A DNA stretch of 64,000 bases from TMP-7 sp038322675 (lineage in GTDB: Bacteria > Acidobacteriota > Terriglobia > Bryobacterales > Bryobacteraceae). The stretch covers positions 1 to 64,000 of the forward strand of contig JBBQGE010000008.1 in NCBI GenBank assembly GCA_038322675.1, written 5' to 3'. Positions 43,518-53,496 of the stretch are shown here, piece after piece. The notes beneath the pieces were generated by a model, which worked only from the letters and a program-made list of their open reading frames with translations, was not told the origin of the DNA and searched no databases. Every line of letters begins with the position of its first letter. Positions within the stretch are counted from its first letter, which is position 1. Both the position numbers and the translations under genes were made by a program.

Positions 43518-43940
43518 ATGCAAAACGACGAGCAACTGCGCGAGCGGCTGCGCAAGATCTACGCCCTGTTTGAGGGTGCCACGACGCCCGGGGAGCGAAA
43601 TGCGGCCGCGGCCGCTCTCGAGCGAGTGAAGAAGGGACTCGGCGCGAGGTTGAACGTCGAGCGGCCTATCGAATATCAGTTCAGCCTGCCGGATCGCTGG
43701 CAGCGGCGATTGTTCTCGGCCCTGTGCCGCCGCTACGGTCTGGAGCCGTATCGATACCGCCGCCAGCGCCACACGACGGTGATGGTGCGGGTTCCGAAAT
43801 CGTTCGTCGACCAGACCCTGTGGCCGGAATATCAGGAACTCCGGGACGCACTCAACGAGTACCTCAGCAGCGCAACGGAGCGGATCATCCGCGAGGAAGT
43901 ATACGGCGATGCAGGCGAGGCCGCCGAGCGGGCTGGATAG
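43518..43940 (+). CDS. Hypothetical 140-aa protein
   Basis: A 140-aa basic protein with a helical N-half (LRERLRKIYALFEGATTPGE, AAALERVKKGL) and a conserved-looking core SLPDRWQRRLFSALCRRYGL and RYRRQRHTTVMVRVPKSFVD. Similar cores occur in other unannotated bacterial proteins; binding of nucleic acid is conceivable given its charge. Last gene of the ACT operon. Confidence 0.6.
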   Translation: MQNDEQLRERLRKIYALFEGATTPGERNAAAAALERVKKGLGARLNVERPIEYQFSLPDRWQRRLFSALCRRYGLEPYRYRRQRHTTVMVRVPKSFVDQTLWPEYQELRDALNEYLSSATERIIREEVYGDAGEAAERAG

Positions 43941-44158
43941 TCGCGTCTGCTCGAGAGCGATTTCTTGGGATTTTTTTCCGCATACTGCTGCTACGCGCCG
44001 TCGAGGCCGCTATGCTACGCTCAACAGAGGACCTGCCGCGATCCCCAACAAAGCAGATGCCGGTGCTATTAGTGTAAGGTGTCTCTCAAAGCGGCCCTAA
44101 TCCCCTTAGATGTTTTGCGCACTAATACGAAGTCAGGAGTTGGAGCCCAATCTCGTCC

Positions 44159-45184
44159 ATGAACCTACGTTCGCTGTTTAGCCTGTTTTCCTCGGATCTG
44201 GCCATCGATCTGGGGACGGCGAATACTCTCGTTTTCGCAAAAGGGAAGGGCATCGTCGTGAACGAGCCCTCCATTGTGGCCATTAATAAGAATACGGGCG
44301 AGGTGGAAGCCGTTGGACGGGAGGCCAAGGACATGCTTGGCCGAACCCCGGGAAACATCGTCGCGATCCGGCCCATGAAGGACGGCGTCATTGCCGACTT
44401 CAAGGTGACCGAGAAAATGCTCAACTACTTCATTCAGAAGGCGCACGGTCGCAAGATGCTGGTTCATCCCCGCATCGTCATCGGCGTCCCATCTGAGATC
44501 ACGCAGGTAGAAAAGCGCGCAGTCATCGACTCGGCCTATCGGGCCAAGGCCAGCGAAGTGCACCTGGTGGAACAGGCGATGGTGGCCGCCATCGGGGCTG
44601 GCCTTCCGGTTTCGGAACCATCCGGCAACATGGTGGTGGATATCGGCGGCGGCACTACCGACGTGGCCGTCATCTCGTTGTCCGGTATCGTTTATTCGCG
44701 ATCGGTCCGGGTGGCCGGCAACGAGATGGACGATGCGGTGATGCAGTTCCTGAAGCGGAAGTACAACTTGCTGATTGGTGAGCGGACTGCCGAAGCGATC
44801 AAAATTCAGATCGGATCGGCCTATCCTCTCGACAAGCCAATGACGATGGATATCAAGGGGCGGAACCTCATTGAGGGCGTTCCGAAAACCGTGACCATCA
44901 ACGACAGCGAAGTGCGTGAATCCCTTGGCGAGTGCGTCGCCACCATCATGAACGCCATCCGTGTGGCGCTGGAGCGCACGCCCCCCGAACTGAGCGCCGA
45001 CATCAGCGATCGCGGAATCGTGCTGACGGGTGGAGGCGCGCTGCTGCTGAATCTCGACAAGCGCATCCGCGAGGAAACGGGACTTCCCGTCTCGATTGCC
45101 GAAGACCCCCTGGCTTCGGTGGTGCTGGGAACCGGAAAGATGCTAACCGACTTTAAACTACTGAGGCGAATCGCGATCGAGTAA
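44159..45184 (+). CDS. mreB: Rod-shape determining actin homologue MreB
   Basis: A 341-aa bacterial actin. Phosphate-1 motif DLAIDLGTANTLVFAKGKG, phosphate-2 region MVVDIGGGTTDVAVISLSG, and the adenosine motif RGIVLTGGGALLLNLDKRI are intact. MreB filaments guide lateral cell-wall synthesis, so the organism should be rod-shaped. First gene of a classic mreBCD-mrdA-rodA operon; the 218-bp upstream gap must hold its promoter. Confidence 0.97.
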   Translation: MNLRSLFSLFSSDLAIDLGTANTLVFAKGKGIVVNEPSIVAINKNTGEVEAVGREAKDMLGRTPGNIVAIRPMKDGVIADFKVTEKMLNYFIQKAHGRKMLVHPRIVIGVPSEITQVEKRAVIDSAYRAKASEVHLVEQAMVAAIGAGLPVSEPSGNMVVDIGGGTTDVAVISLSGIVYSRSVRVAGNEMDDAVMQFLKRKYNLLIGERTAEAIKIQIGSAYPLDKPMTMDIKGRNLIEGVPKTVTINDSEVRESLGECVATIMNAIRVALERTPPELSADISDRGIVLTGGGALLLNLDKRIREETGLPVSIAEDPLASVVLGTGKMLTDFKLLRRIAIE

Positions 45185-45214
45185 CCCGCGGTACGCTGGT
45201 TGTAGGGCAGCTAG

Positions 45215-46309
45215 ATGGACGCATTGCTTAGCCGTTTCCGGAACCTGATGGTGCTTGCCATCGTACTGGCGCTGCAACTATTGTTGCTCGCCTATCAGGT
45301 GAAAAGCGGGCAGGACATGCGGCTCATCCGGGTGTGGGCGGTGACCGCGATCACTCCGGCGGCCCGGGTCATCGAGTGGGCGAGGGGCGGAACCACGGGG
45401 TTCTTCAGCGACTATTTCTTCCTGCTCGATGTCCGCGACGAGAACCGTCGAATGAAGTCGGAAGTGGGGCGGCTCAAGCTGGAAAACCAGTTCCTGCACA
45501 CCGAGTTATCTACTGCCGACCGCGCTCGTGCCCTGGAGGCTTTTCAGACCCGGTCGCCCTCCAAGACCATTCCGGCGCGTATCATCGGCAACGGTACTGG
45601 ATCGAACTCAAAAGTAGTCTTTATCGACCGTGGTTCCAGTAGCGGCATCGAAAGGGGCATGGCCGTGATCACGCCGGACGGGATTGTCGGGAAGATCATC
45701 CAATCGTTCCCGACTGCCGCACAGGTACTGCTGGTGACGGATCCGACGTTTGCCGCTGGAGTGATCTCGCAGAAGAACAAAGTTCACGGGACGTTGAAAG
45801 GACAGGGCGGGCCGGCCTGCCTGGTGGACTACGTCCAGAACGAGCAGAAGGTGGATCCGGAGGAGTGGTTCTACACGTCCGGCGACGATCGAGTGTTCCC
45901 CAAGGGACTGCCAGTCGGCCAGGCCACTGTGGTCCGTACGGGCAAGACCCACAAGGAGATCTACCTGGTTCCGAGCGGTTTGCAGGGCGGGTTCGAGGAA
46001 GTGCTGGTGGTGCTGGAGGCCGTGCATCAGCCGATTCCCGATCCGAAGCAGGCTGACCCAACTCTGCACATGACGGCTCCTCCGCCCGTGGATCCTGCCA
46101 CTGCCCAAGGCCCGGTGCCGACCCTTTCCACCGACGCCGACCGGCTGCTCGACCGCTACAAGAAGATCGGAGAAGTCGAGAATCACCAATACGGCGGCGG
46201 CGGACTCGGAGTGAAGCCGCCCGACTTCAACATCGACCCGTACAAGGTCGCGACGCCTCCCGCTACCCCTCCACCCGCCAAGCCTGTGGAGCCGGCGCCT
46301 CCGCGCTGA
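45215..46309 (+). CDS. mreC: Rod-shape determining protein MreC
   Basis: A 364-aa periplasmic scaffold. A single N-terminal membrane helix (NLMVLAIVLALQLLLLAYQV) is followed by a coiled coil (DENRRMKSEVGRLKLENQFL) and the MreC beta domains (RGMAVITPDGIVGKIIQSFP, VKLLTDPTFAAGV-like VLLVTDPTFAAGVISQKNK). The last 70 residues form a Pro-rich tail. It links MreB and the wall synthases. Confidence 0.93.
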   Translation: MDALLSRFRNLMVLAIVLALQLLLLAYQVKSGQDMRLIRVWAVTAITPAARVIEWARGGTTGFFSDYFFLLDVRDENRRMKSEVGRLKLENQFLHTELSTADRARALEAFQTRSPSKTIPARIIGNGTGSNSKVVFIDRGSSSGIERGMAVITPDGIVGKIIQSFPTAAQVLLVTDPTFAAGVISQKNKVHGTLKGQGGPACLVDYVQNEQKVDPEEWFYTSGDDRVFPKGLPVGQATVVRTGKTHKEIYLVPSGLQGGFEEVLVVLEAVHQPIPDPKQADPTLHMTAPPPVDPATAQGPVPTLSTDADRLLDRYKKIGEVENHQYGGGGLGVKPPDFNIDPYKVATPPATPPPAKPVEPAPPR

Positions 46310-46318
46310 CCCGTGCCG

Positions 46319-46852
46319 ATGACCGAATACAGCGGGCCGTTGCTGACCGAGGGCTCTCGAAAGAGCCGGATATCCAAGCTGCGTCCGTGGGTCGTGGTAC
46401 TGGCGCCGCTGCTGGCGATCCTGTTTCAGGTTTATGTGCCACGGTTGTTTGCGTTCCTGGCGTACCTGGAACTGCCGCTGCTGGTTACCATCTATTTCGC
46501 GCTGATCCGGCGGTCGCCGATTTCCGGACTGCTGTTCGGATCGGTGGTAGGCCTGCTGCAGGACTCGCTGTCGCACCAGCCCTTGGGAATGTTCGGGATC
46601 GTGAAGACGCTGGTCGGCTACTTCGCGGGGTCGGTGAGCCTCCGGTTTGATGTCGAAAATGTATTCGTGCGCTTCATTCTGTCGTTCTTCTTCTACTTCT
46701 TCCACCAGTTCTTCTACTGGGTGCTGGCGAGAGCCTTGCTGGGGCAGATGATTGACTTCAGTCCCGAGGGCACGTTCGTATTAGGCTTACTAAATGCAGT
46801 GGTGGCCGTCCCGTTGTTCCTGATCTTGGATAAACTGAAGATAACAGAGTGA
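46319..46852 (+). CDS. mreD: Rod-shape determining protein MreD
   Basis: A 177-aa inner-membrane protein (179 from the GTG at 46313) with about five hydrophobic segments, including VVLAPLLAILFQVYVPRLFA and FILSFFFYFFHQFFYW. Size, topology and location between mreC and PBP2 identify MreD. It completes the MreBCD complex of the elongasome. Confidence 0.88.
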   Translation: MTEYSGPLLTEGSRKSRISKLRPWVVVLAPLLAILFQVYVPRLFAFLAYLELPLLVTIYFALIRRSPISGLLFGSVVGLLQDSLSHQPLGMFGIVKTLVGYFAGSVSLRFDVENVFVRFILSFFFYFFHQFFYWVLARALLGQMIDFSPEGTFVLGLLNAVVAVPLFLILDKLKITE

Positions 46853-46880
46853 GCGGGCAGGAGTTTTCGAGGTATCCCTT

Positions 46881-48809
46881 GTGAAGTTGGTCGAAACTGA
46901 GCGCGAGGAACAGCTAAGCAACTATGGCGAGGCCCCTCGTTCGTTTCAGGACGATACGAAGTTTGCCTCCGGCAAGATCGCCGCGTTTCAATACGTGGGC
47001 GTTATCATATTCTTCCTGCTGATCGCGAGTTTCTGGGACCTGCAGGTTCGCAATCCGGAAGTCTACAGCGAAGCGGCATTGCGGAACAGCGTCAAGTCGC
47101 TGCCGATCCTGGCTCCCCGCGGCAAGATTCTCGATCGCGACGGCCGCGTCATCGTCGACAACCATTCGTCGTTCACGCTGATTCTCAACCGGCAGATGTT
47201 GAATATGGATCACCTCCGTGACATCGCCGAGGGAATTGGAATGGACTATGACGACCTGGTTTCGCGCGTGAAGCGATTCTCGTCGCGGCCCAAGTATGAC
47301 CCCATTATCATCAAGCAGGAGTTGACGCCCGGCGACGTTGCCTTCGTGGAGGCGCACCGCGATCCCGCCACTTTCCCCGAGATGGAATTGATCCAGGCGC
47401 AGCGCCGACTGTATCCGCGCGATGGCCTGGCCGCGCACGCCATCGGCTATGTGAGCGAGGTCAGCGAGAACGAACTAAACAGCCCGGAGTTCGCCAGATA
47501 CAATCAGGGCGACATCATTGGGAAGGCCGGAATCGAACGCCAGTACAACGAGACGTTGATTGGCGTGAACGGCCAGCGTCAGGTGTGGGTCGATAATCTG
47601 GGGCACGAGCGTGGTGTCGTCGGCCTGAAAGAAGCGACTCCCGGAAAGACTCTGCAGTTGACCCTCGATCTGGATCTGCAAGCCGTGGCGGAACTCTCGA
47701 TGGAGGACAAACGCGGATCGGTGGTGGCACTGGATCCGCGCACCGGTGAAGTGCTCGCGATGGTGAGCCGGCCGTCGTTCGATCCGAACATCTTCGCCGG
47801 CCGGATCGCGCCCGCCGACTGGAAGAAGATCATCGAGAATCCGTACAATCCGCTGCTGAATCGGGCGATCCAGGCGCAGTTGGCGCCAGGCTCGACGTTC
47901 AAGCCGATCATGGCGCTGGCTGGTCTGGAGACCGGTGTTGTGGACGACAATTTCAGAGTGCACTGCAGCGGCGGCGCATCGTTTTACGGACACTATTTCA
48001 AATGCCACCTGCGCGGCGGACACGGCACGGTGGATCTGCACAAGGGCATCATGCAATCGTGCGACGTTTTCTTTTACAACGTCGGCAACCGGCTGGGAAT
48101 CGACCGCATCGCCCACTATGCCGAGTTGGTGGGGCTGGGCAAGAAGACGGGCATCGACCTGCCGCACGAAGCCGAAGGCCTGGTGCCGTCCACTCAGTGG
48201 AAGATTCGTAACTACCGCCAGAAATGGTACGCCGGTGAGACGATTTCGGTCGCCATCGGGCAGGGTGCAACTACGGTAACGCCGCTGCAACTAGCGGCGG
48301 CCATCGGTGGCATCTCGATTGGCGGCATCTTCCACCGGCCGCACTTGATGAAGGGGTTGACGGCCCCGGCCCGAAACGTGAACCTGAATCCCGACGACGT
48401 GAATCAAGTGGTGTACGGAATGTATTCCGTGGTGAACGACGGCGGGACCGGCGGCCGCGCGAGGTTGCCCGGCCTGGATGTTTGCGGCAAGACCGGAACG
48501 GCGCAGTTGGCATCGAACGAATTTTTGAAGGGTACGAAAGCCGGCCGTGACATGAAGGACAACGCGTGGTTCGTCGGATTCGCGCCGCGCAGCGCTCCGG
48601 AGATCGTCGTGGTGGCGTTGTTTGAAAACGGCGAACACGGTCCGAATGCCGCGCCGATTGTTCGGGACGTGATCAAAGCGTACTTCGATAAGAAAGCCCG
48701 AATGCAGAACCTGAAGCAGGCAAAGAGCATGGAGTCCCTGCCGTTTTTCTCGTATGCATCTCTCCTGCCGGCGATCGAACCGAAGACAATCGTAGAGGCC
48801 GGCCGCTAA
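46881..48809 (+). CDS. mrdA: Penicillin-binding protein 2 (peptidoglycan transpeptidase)
   Basis: A 642-aa class B PBP starting at GTG 46881. A membrane anchor at about 35-55 (YVGVIIFFLLIASFWDL) and the dimerisation domain (LPILAPRGKILDRDGRVIVD) precede the transpeptidase domain with SxxK in GSTFKPIMAL, SxD/N in QSCDVFFYN and KTGT in CGKTGTAQ. It cross-links lateral-wall peptidoglycan with RodA, whose gene starts at its stop codon (TAATG). Confidence 0.95.
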   Translation: MKLVETEREEQLSNYGEAPRSFQDDTKFASGKIAAFQYVGVIIFFLLIASFWDLQVRNPEVYSEAALRNSVKSLPILAPRGKILDRDGRVIVDNHSSFTLILNRQMLNMDHLRDIAEGIGMDYDDLVSRVKRFSSRPKYDPIIIKQELTPGDVAFVEAHRDPATFPEMELIQAQRRLYPRDGLAAHAIGYVSEVSENELNSPEFARYNQGDIIGKAGIERQYNETLIGVNGQRQVWVDNLGHERGVVGLKEATPGKTLQLTLDLDLQAVAELSMEDKRGSVVALDPRTGEVLAMVSRPSFDPNIFAGRIAPADWKKIIENPYNPLLNRAIQAQLAPGSTFKPIMALAGLETGVVDDNFRVHCSGGASFYGHYFKCHLRGGHGTVDLHKGIMQSCDVFFYNVGNRLGIDRIAHYAELVGLGKKTGIDLPHEAEGLVPSTQWKIRNYRQKWYAGETISVAIGQGATTVTPLQLAAAIGGISIGGIFHRPHLMKGLTAPARNVNLNPDDVNQVVYGMYSVVNDGGTGGRARLPGLDVCGKTGTAQLASNEFLKGTKAGRDMKDNAWFVGFAPRSAPEIVVVALFENGEHGPNAAPIVRDVIKAYFDKKARMQNLKQAKSMESLPFFSYASLLPAIEPKTIVEAGR

Positions 48810-49900
48810 TGGCACACTACCGTTCTTTCCGCGATCTGGATTGGCCGATGATGATCATCGCGCTAGCCATTTGCGCGGCCGGAGTCCTTCAGATCTATAG
48901 CGCCACGCACGATTCCGGTGTGTGGGACGACGCCTGGTGGAAGCAAATCGTGTGGATCGGGCTGGGAATCCTGTTGATGTGGGGAGCCACGAAGGTGGAC
49001 TACCACACGCTGATGGGACACGTTCCCGTGATGTACGGCATCACGGTCGCGCTGCTGCTGGGTACATACGCAGTCGGTACGATGGTGTTCGGGTCCAGGC
49101 GCTGGATCGGCGTCGGCAGCGCCAAGTTTCAGGTCTCGGAATTCACGAAATTAGTGATAGTATTGCTGGTAGCTCGATTCTTGTCCGAACTCAAGGGTGA
49201 CCGGCTCGAAATTCGCGATTTGTTAAAATTGAGCGGACTGGTGGGAATCCCGCTGGTTCTGGTACTGAAGCAGCCCGATTTGGGAACTTCGCTGACTTAT
49301 GTTCCGATTCTCGCTGTCGGGGTGCTTCTCGCAGGTTTGGAATGGAAGTACGTCGCGTTAATCGCGGTTATTTTCGCGGTGGCACTGCCCGTTGGCTGGC
49401 ATTTTCTTAAGGATTATCAGAAGGCTCGTCTTGTCAGCTTTTTGGATCCGGAGAAGGATCCAAAAGGGTCAGGGTACCAGGTCATCCAGTCGAAAATCGC
49501 GGTCGGCCAGGGAGGTATGTGGGGCCGGGGAGTTACCCGCGGTACCCAGACTCAGCTTCGATTTTTGCCCGTCCCGCACACTGATTTCATTTTCTCGGCT
49601 TTCGCCGAGGAGCATGGCTTCGTGGGCGTGATCGTAGTGTTGGGATTGTATTTTCTGTTGTTGATGCAGATCGTGCAGAACGCGCAGTTGGCACCGGACC
49701 GGGCGGGTCTGTATATCTGCATGGGAATCGCCGCTCTTCTGCTATTTCACATTCTTGTCAATGTTGGGATGGTGGTGGGGCGAATGCCGGTGACTGGGAT
49801 TCCGCTGCCTCTGATGAGTGCGGGCGGGTCCAACATTTTGTCGATGTTCCTGATGTTGGGGCTGGTGAATAATGTCCGGCTCCGGCGTTTCGTAAATTGA
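48809..49900 (+). CDS. rodA: Peptidoglycan glycosyltransferase RodA
   Basis: A 363-aa SEDS-family membrane protein with about ten transmembrane helices. Signatures include LKQPDLGTSLTYVPILAVG and AFAEEHGFVGVIVVLGLYFL, and GRMPVTGIPLPLMSAGGSN near the C-terminus. It polymerises lipid II together with PBP2. Start codon overlaps the mrdA stop by 1 nt. Confidence 0.95.
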   Translation: MAHYRSFRDLDWPMMIIALAICAAGVLQIYSATHDSGVWDDAWWKQIVWIGLGILLMWGATKVDYHTLMGHVPVMYGITVALLLGTYAVGTMVFGSRRWIGVGSAKFQVSEFTKLVIVLLVARFLSELKGDRLEIRDLLKLSGLVGIPLVLVLKQPDLGTSLTYVPILAVGVLLAGLEWKYVALIAVIFAVALPVGWHFLKDYQKARLVSFLDPEKDPKGSGYQVIQSKIAVGQGGMWGRGVTRGTQTQLRFLPVPHTDFIFSAFAEEHGFVGVIVVLGLYFLLLMQIVQNAQLAPDRAGLYICMGIAALLLFHILVNVGMVVGRMPVTGIPLPLMSAGGSNILSMFLMLGLVNNVRLRRFVN

Positions 49901-50177
49901 TGTACCGGTTTGGCGTAAAACGGCTTTCGTGGAGATAGAGTAGAGCAGGCTGGCGCTCTCGAACGAAATTCATTAGGGCGCGTCTCCGGCAGGTTGGCCG
50001 CGGACTCGGACGATGAGGACGCGATATAACCCCGGAGCGGGTTCACCGGTTTTTTTCAGAAGGTGTTGAAAGTGTTTCCACCTTCGGAGCGTTGATTGCA
50101 GCCAGGTTACGGGTAACTCACCCGGGATCGTCTCTCCGCGGGCACTGCCATGCCACACCCGGCAGGGGAGATGATTG
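49901..50177 (+). promoter_or_regulatory. Long untranslated leader / gap before RNase E/G gene
   Basis: A 277-bp gap separates rodA from the RNase E/G gene. It contains a weak terminator-like element (AACCC/GGGTT at 50028-50043, T-run at 50050-50056) and inverted repeats GTTACGGGTAAC-like near 50106 and GGGTAACTCACCC near 50111. Long RNase E leaders are known in E. coli to carry autoregulatory structure. No certain promoter was found. Confidence 0.3.
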
Positions 50178-52631
50178 ATGAGTAAAGAACTGGTGATTTC
50201 GTCAAATCGCCATGAGACCAAGGTAGCGATTCTCGAAGACGATCAGCTCGTCGAGATCTACTTCCAACGCGCCAACGAGTATTCGCTCGCAGGCAGCGTT
50301 CACAAAGGCCGGGTAACTCGCGTTCTGCCAGGAATGCAGTCGGCATTTGTCGACCTGGGGCTGGAGCGCGACACCTTCCTGTACGTCTCCGATTTTCTGG
50401 AAGAAAACGGCGACGATATCGACCGGATCACTGAGGATCGGCCGTCCCGTCCCGAGCGCCATGTTGCGCCCCCCGCCGCTCCGCGCGCCGAAGTGGAGGA
50501 ACCCACTCCACCCGCGCATTCAGAAGAACCGGAAGCCGTAGCGGAAGTTCAGGCAGTCGCGAGTCCGGCCGGTGCCGGGCGCGAGGAAACCAGCGATTCC
50601 CAGGACCGTCGTGGACGCCGCTCCCGGCGCCGGCGAAATCGCGGCCGCGGATTCCCCGAATCGAAATATGCACCCGCCTCGCAGGAGCCGGAAGAGGAAG
50701 CGCCTCCGTCGGCAGCCGAATCGGTCCGTTCGGCCGAGCCCAGCGACTTTGCAGTCCTGCCGGGCGAGTCTCTTGCCAAATACCGCAATACCGACGTGGA
50801 GGAGGCCGAGGATACGGGCAGCGAGGAAGCTGACGATTCGATCGAGGATGCCGACACCGATGACGGTGTTCAGGACGCCGACGAGTTAGACGAACTTCCC
50901 CGGGAGAATGCGATTCCTGACGCACCCGAGCATGAGCACGCCGGCGACGAGGAATCGGAGCCGGAAGAATCGACTGAGGAAGCAGAGGCCGAAGAAGCAG
51001 AGTCCGAGGAACCCGAGCCGGATGCCGTAGATGAGTCATCGGCCGGCATGGACGCGGATATTCCCGAACGAGAACCAGAATCCGAAGAAGCGGAAAACGA
51101 CGAATCGGAGAGCGCTGAGGCGGATCAGGACATCGAAGTGGAAACGCCTTCCGAGGACGATGAGGATCCTGAGATTCAGGCTCTGATTCTGGAAAGGGAT
51201 GCCGGAGATCTGGAACAGGCCGCCGCACCCGAATCCCCGCTGACCGCGAACGTCCGCGAGACCGGATCGCGCTATCTGCATCGCGGCTCGCGCCGGATGC
51301 GCCGCCGCCGCGGTGGTGAGCAGACTGCCGCTCCCGCCGCCGCCCCTCGTCCGGAAGCTCGTTCGGAACCGCGCCCGGCAGCGCGGACCGATTCCCGCGC
51401 CGCGCCCCGGCTCGAAAAGCCGGCCAGTACGCAATCGATAAGCGATGTCCTGAAGGAAGGCCAGGAGATCCTGGTTCAAATTGCGAAGGAACCGCTCGGT
51501 CAGAAGGGCGCGCGGATTACTTCGCACATCGCGCTCCCCGGCCGTTACGTCGTATACATGCCTACGCTCGACCACATGGGCGTGTCGCGAAAAATCGCGA
51601 GCGACGACGAGCGCTTGCGGCTCAAGAAGGTTCTCCAGAAGCATCGCGTCGGACTGTCCGGCGGCTTCATCATTCGCACCGCCGGTGAGGGCAAGACCGA
51701 GGAAGAGATCGCGGCGGATATGACGTTCCTCGCGAATCTGTGGATCGACATCCGCCAGAAAGCGGAGAAGCGCAAGGCTCCCATGCTGTTGCACCACGAC
51801 CTGGACATCGTTCAGCGAGTGCTGCGCGATCAGGTCAACGAAGGCTTCAAGTCGGTGTGGGTGGACAGCGAGGAGTTGTACGAGAACATCCTGCGTTTTC
51901 TGCAGCGATTCCAGCCGAGCGTGGTGTCGCGAGTGAAGTTGTACACTCGCTCCGCGCCGATCTTCGATGCCTTCAACGTTACGACCGAGCTCGAGAAAGC
52001 GCTGCGGCCGAAGGTCTGGCTGAAGTCGGGCGGTTACATCGTGATCAATCAGACCGAGGCGCTGGTCGCGATCGACGTGAACACCGGCAAGTATGTCGGC
52101 AAGTCGAACCGTCTGGAAGATACGATCGTCAAGACCAACACCGAGGCCGTGAAGGAGATCGTGCGGCAGGTGCGACTGCGGGATCTCGGCGGCATCATTG
52201 TCATCGACTTCATCGATATGGACGAGCGCAAGAATCGCCAGAAGGTGATGCAGGCGCTGGAAGATGCCATGCGGGCCGATCGCGCTCCTTACAAGATTCT
52301 CCAGTTCAACGATTTCGGCCTGGTCGCCATTACTCGCAAGAGGGTGAAGCAGAGCCTGGAGCGGACGCTGTGCTCGCCGTGCCCGTACTGCGAGGGCGCC
52401 GGCTATGTGAAGAGCGTGCAGACGCTGATCGGCGAAATGCTGCAGGAGGCACAGAAGATCGCGCGCGCGGTGGAGGGGCAGAACGTCATGCTGCGCGTCC
52501 ACCCGGATGTCGCGAAAGTCCTGAAGTCGAATCAGAACCGGTATCTCGAGGAGTTGGAAGAGATCCTCGGACGGCCGGTGATGGTGAGCAGCGACCCGAT
52601 GCTGCACCACGAGAAATTCGATCTGGTTTGA
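50178..52631 (+). CDS. rne: Ribonuclease E/G with a ~335-aa acidic insert in the S1 domain
   Basis: An 817-aa endoribonuclease from ATG 50178 (AGGGGAG upstream). The S1 domain begins RVTRVLPGMQSAFVDLGLER but breaks near residue 82 and resumes at about 418 (SDVLKEGQEILVQIAKEPLG). Between them lies a long acidic, low-complexity stretch rich in Glu/Asp with an Arg-rich patch (RRGRRSRRRRNRGRG) near its start and another at its end. The catalytic region is intact, with AIDVNTGKYVG and VIDFIDMDERKNRQK supplying the metal-binding aspartates and CSPCPYC the zinc-link. It should initiate mRNA decay and process rRNA/tRNA. The insert may scaffold a degradosome. Confidence 0.92.
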   Translation: MSKELVISSNRHETKVAILEDDQLVEIYFQRANEYSLAGSVHKGRVTRVLPGMQSAFVDLGLERDTFLYVSDFLEENGDDIDRITEDRPSRPERHVAPPAAPRAEVEEPTPPAHSEEPEAVAEVQAVASPAGAGREETSDSQDRRGRRSRRRRNRGRGFPESKYAPASQEPEEEAPPSAAESVRSAEPSDFAVLPGESLAKYRNTDVEEAEDTGSEEADDSIEDADTDDGVQDADELDELPRENAIPDAPEHEHAGDEESEPEESTEEAEAEEAESEEPEPDAVDESSAGMDADIPEREPESEEAENDESESAEADQDIEVETPSEDDEDPEIQALILERDAGDLEQAAAPESPLTANVRETGSRYLHRGSRRMRRRRGGEQTAAPAAAPRPEARSEPRPAARTDSRAAPRLEKPASTQSISDVLKEGQEILVQIAKEPLGQKGARITSHIALPGRYVVYMPTLDHMGVSRKIASDDERLRLKKVLQKHRVGLSGGFIIRTAGEGKTEEEIAADMTFLANLWIDIRQKAEKRKAPMLLHHDLDIVQRVLRDQVNEGFKSVWVDSEELYENILRFLQRFQPSVVSRVKLYTRSAPIFDAFNVTTELEKALRPKVWLKSGGYIVINQTEALVAIDVNTGKYVGKSNRLEDTIVKTNTEAVKEIVRQVRLRDLGGIIVIDFIDMDERKNRQKVMQALEDAMRADRAPYKILQFNDFGLVAITRKRVKQSLERTLCSPCPYCEGAGYVKSVQTLIGEMLQEAQKIARAVEGQNVMLRVHPDVAKVLKSNQNRYLEELEEILGRPVMVSSDPMLHHEKFDLV

Positions 52632-53464
52632 AGGCTGTTGTCGCACTGATCGGCGTTGTGACCGCGACTGCCGCGGCGCAGACCGTCACGGTGTATTCCG
52701 AACTGACGCGCATCGATCCGTACGGGCAGATTGTCCGTGCGGATCGAAGCGCACACCCTCCGCGCGAAATCCTCTCGCCTGCTCTGCCCCGAAACGCCGT
52801 CTCGAGTTTTCGTGTTGTCGTCGAAGGCACTCCTGAACAGCCGTATCGTTTGCACCTTGCGCAGAATCCGGAGAACGCGGTCCGGGTGACGGCGTATCGC
52901 GAGGTGTATGCAAGGAGTGGCGCCGAGTGGATTCCGGATGGGCTCGAACTTATTCCGGTTCCGTTCGAATCGAAGATCGGCGGCGGAGATGTGAGTGATC
53001 AGACGGCGCAATCGTTCTGGGTGGATGTGTTCGTGCGTCGCGACATGCCGGTGCGGCGGATGAAGATCGAGGTCCAGGTGTACATGGACGGGACATGGAT
53101 CCGGTATCCGATGGAGGCGCGAATCGTGCGGGCGGCGCTGGGCAATGCTGTAGTCCCAGGGGTGTCGGGGGTAGGGGATCTGGCGCAGCCATCGGCGACC
53201 TCGGCGATTGCGGGGTGGGTGGAAGCACTCTGCGGATCCGGTGAGACTAAGACGTCAGCCGAGCCACTCACGATACGGAACCTGATCGCAAGAAATGCAG
53301 CGCAAGATGTGCGATTCGCGGCCGGAATGGTGCCGCACGCCCTGCTGCGACTCACCGGCGTTACCGAACGCGTGGCCCTATGCAGCGCCGGCCGGTGGAG
53401 TGCGGGTGCTCCGGTCGAGGAGTACCTGGCGGTGCACGATGCGCTAATCGGCGCGCGCGAGTAG
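52628..53464 (+). CDS. Secreted hypothetical protein
   Basis: A 278-aa protein starting at TTG 52628, which overlaps the RNase stop (TTGA). Residues 1-17 form a signal peptide (KAVVALIGVVTATAAAQ). The body is probably beta-rich with RIVRAALGNAVVPGVSGVG and WIPDGLELIPVPFESKIGG as recognisable features but no family assignment. It appears translationally coupled to the RNase gene. Envelope-related role is inferred only from the signal peptide. Confidence 0.7.
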   Translation: MKAVVALIGVVTATAAAQTVTVYSELTRIDPYGQIVRADRSAHPPREILSPALPRNAVSSFRVVVEGTPEQPYRLHLAQNPENAVRVTAYREVYARSGAEWIPDGLELIPVPFESKIGGGDVSDQTAQSFWVDVFVRRDMPVRRMKIEVQVYMDGTWIRYPMEARIVRAALGNAVVPGVSGVGDLAQPSATSAIAGWVEALCGSGETKTSAEPLTIRNLIARNAAQDVRFAAGMVPHALLRLTGVTERVALCSAGRWSAGAPVEEYLAVHDALIGARE

Positions 53465-53496
53465 GGGTTCGATTCAGCGCAAAGGAAACGTAGGGA

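Noticed and set aside
50028..50056. Terminator after rodA
   Set aside because: The 5-bp hairpin is separated from the T-run by six bases; too weak to call, recorded only within the leader entry.
51036..52646. 536-codon minus-strand frame opposite RNase E/G
   Set aside because: Shadow frame; the plus-strand gene has intact catalytic motifs.
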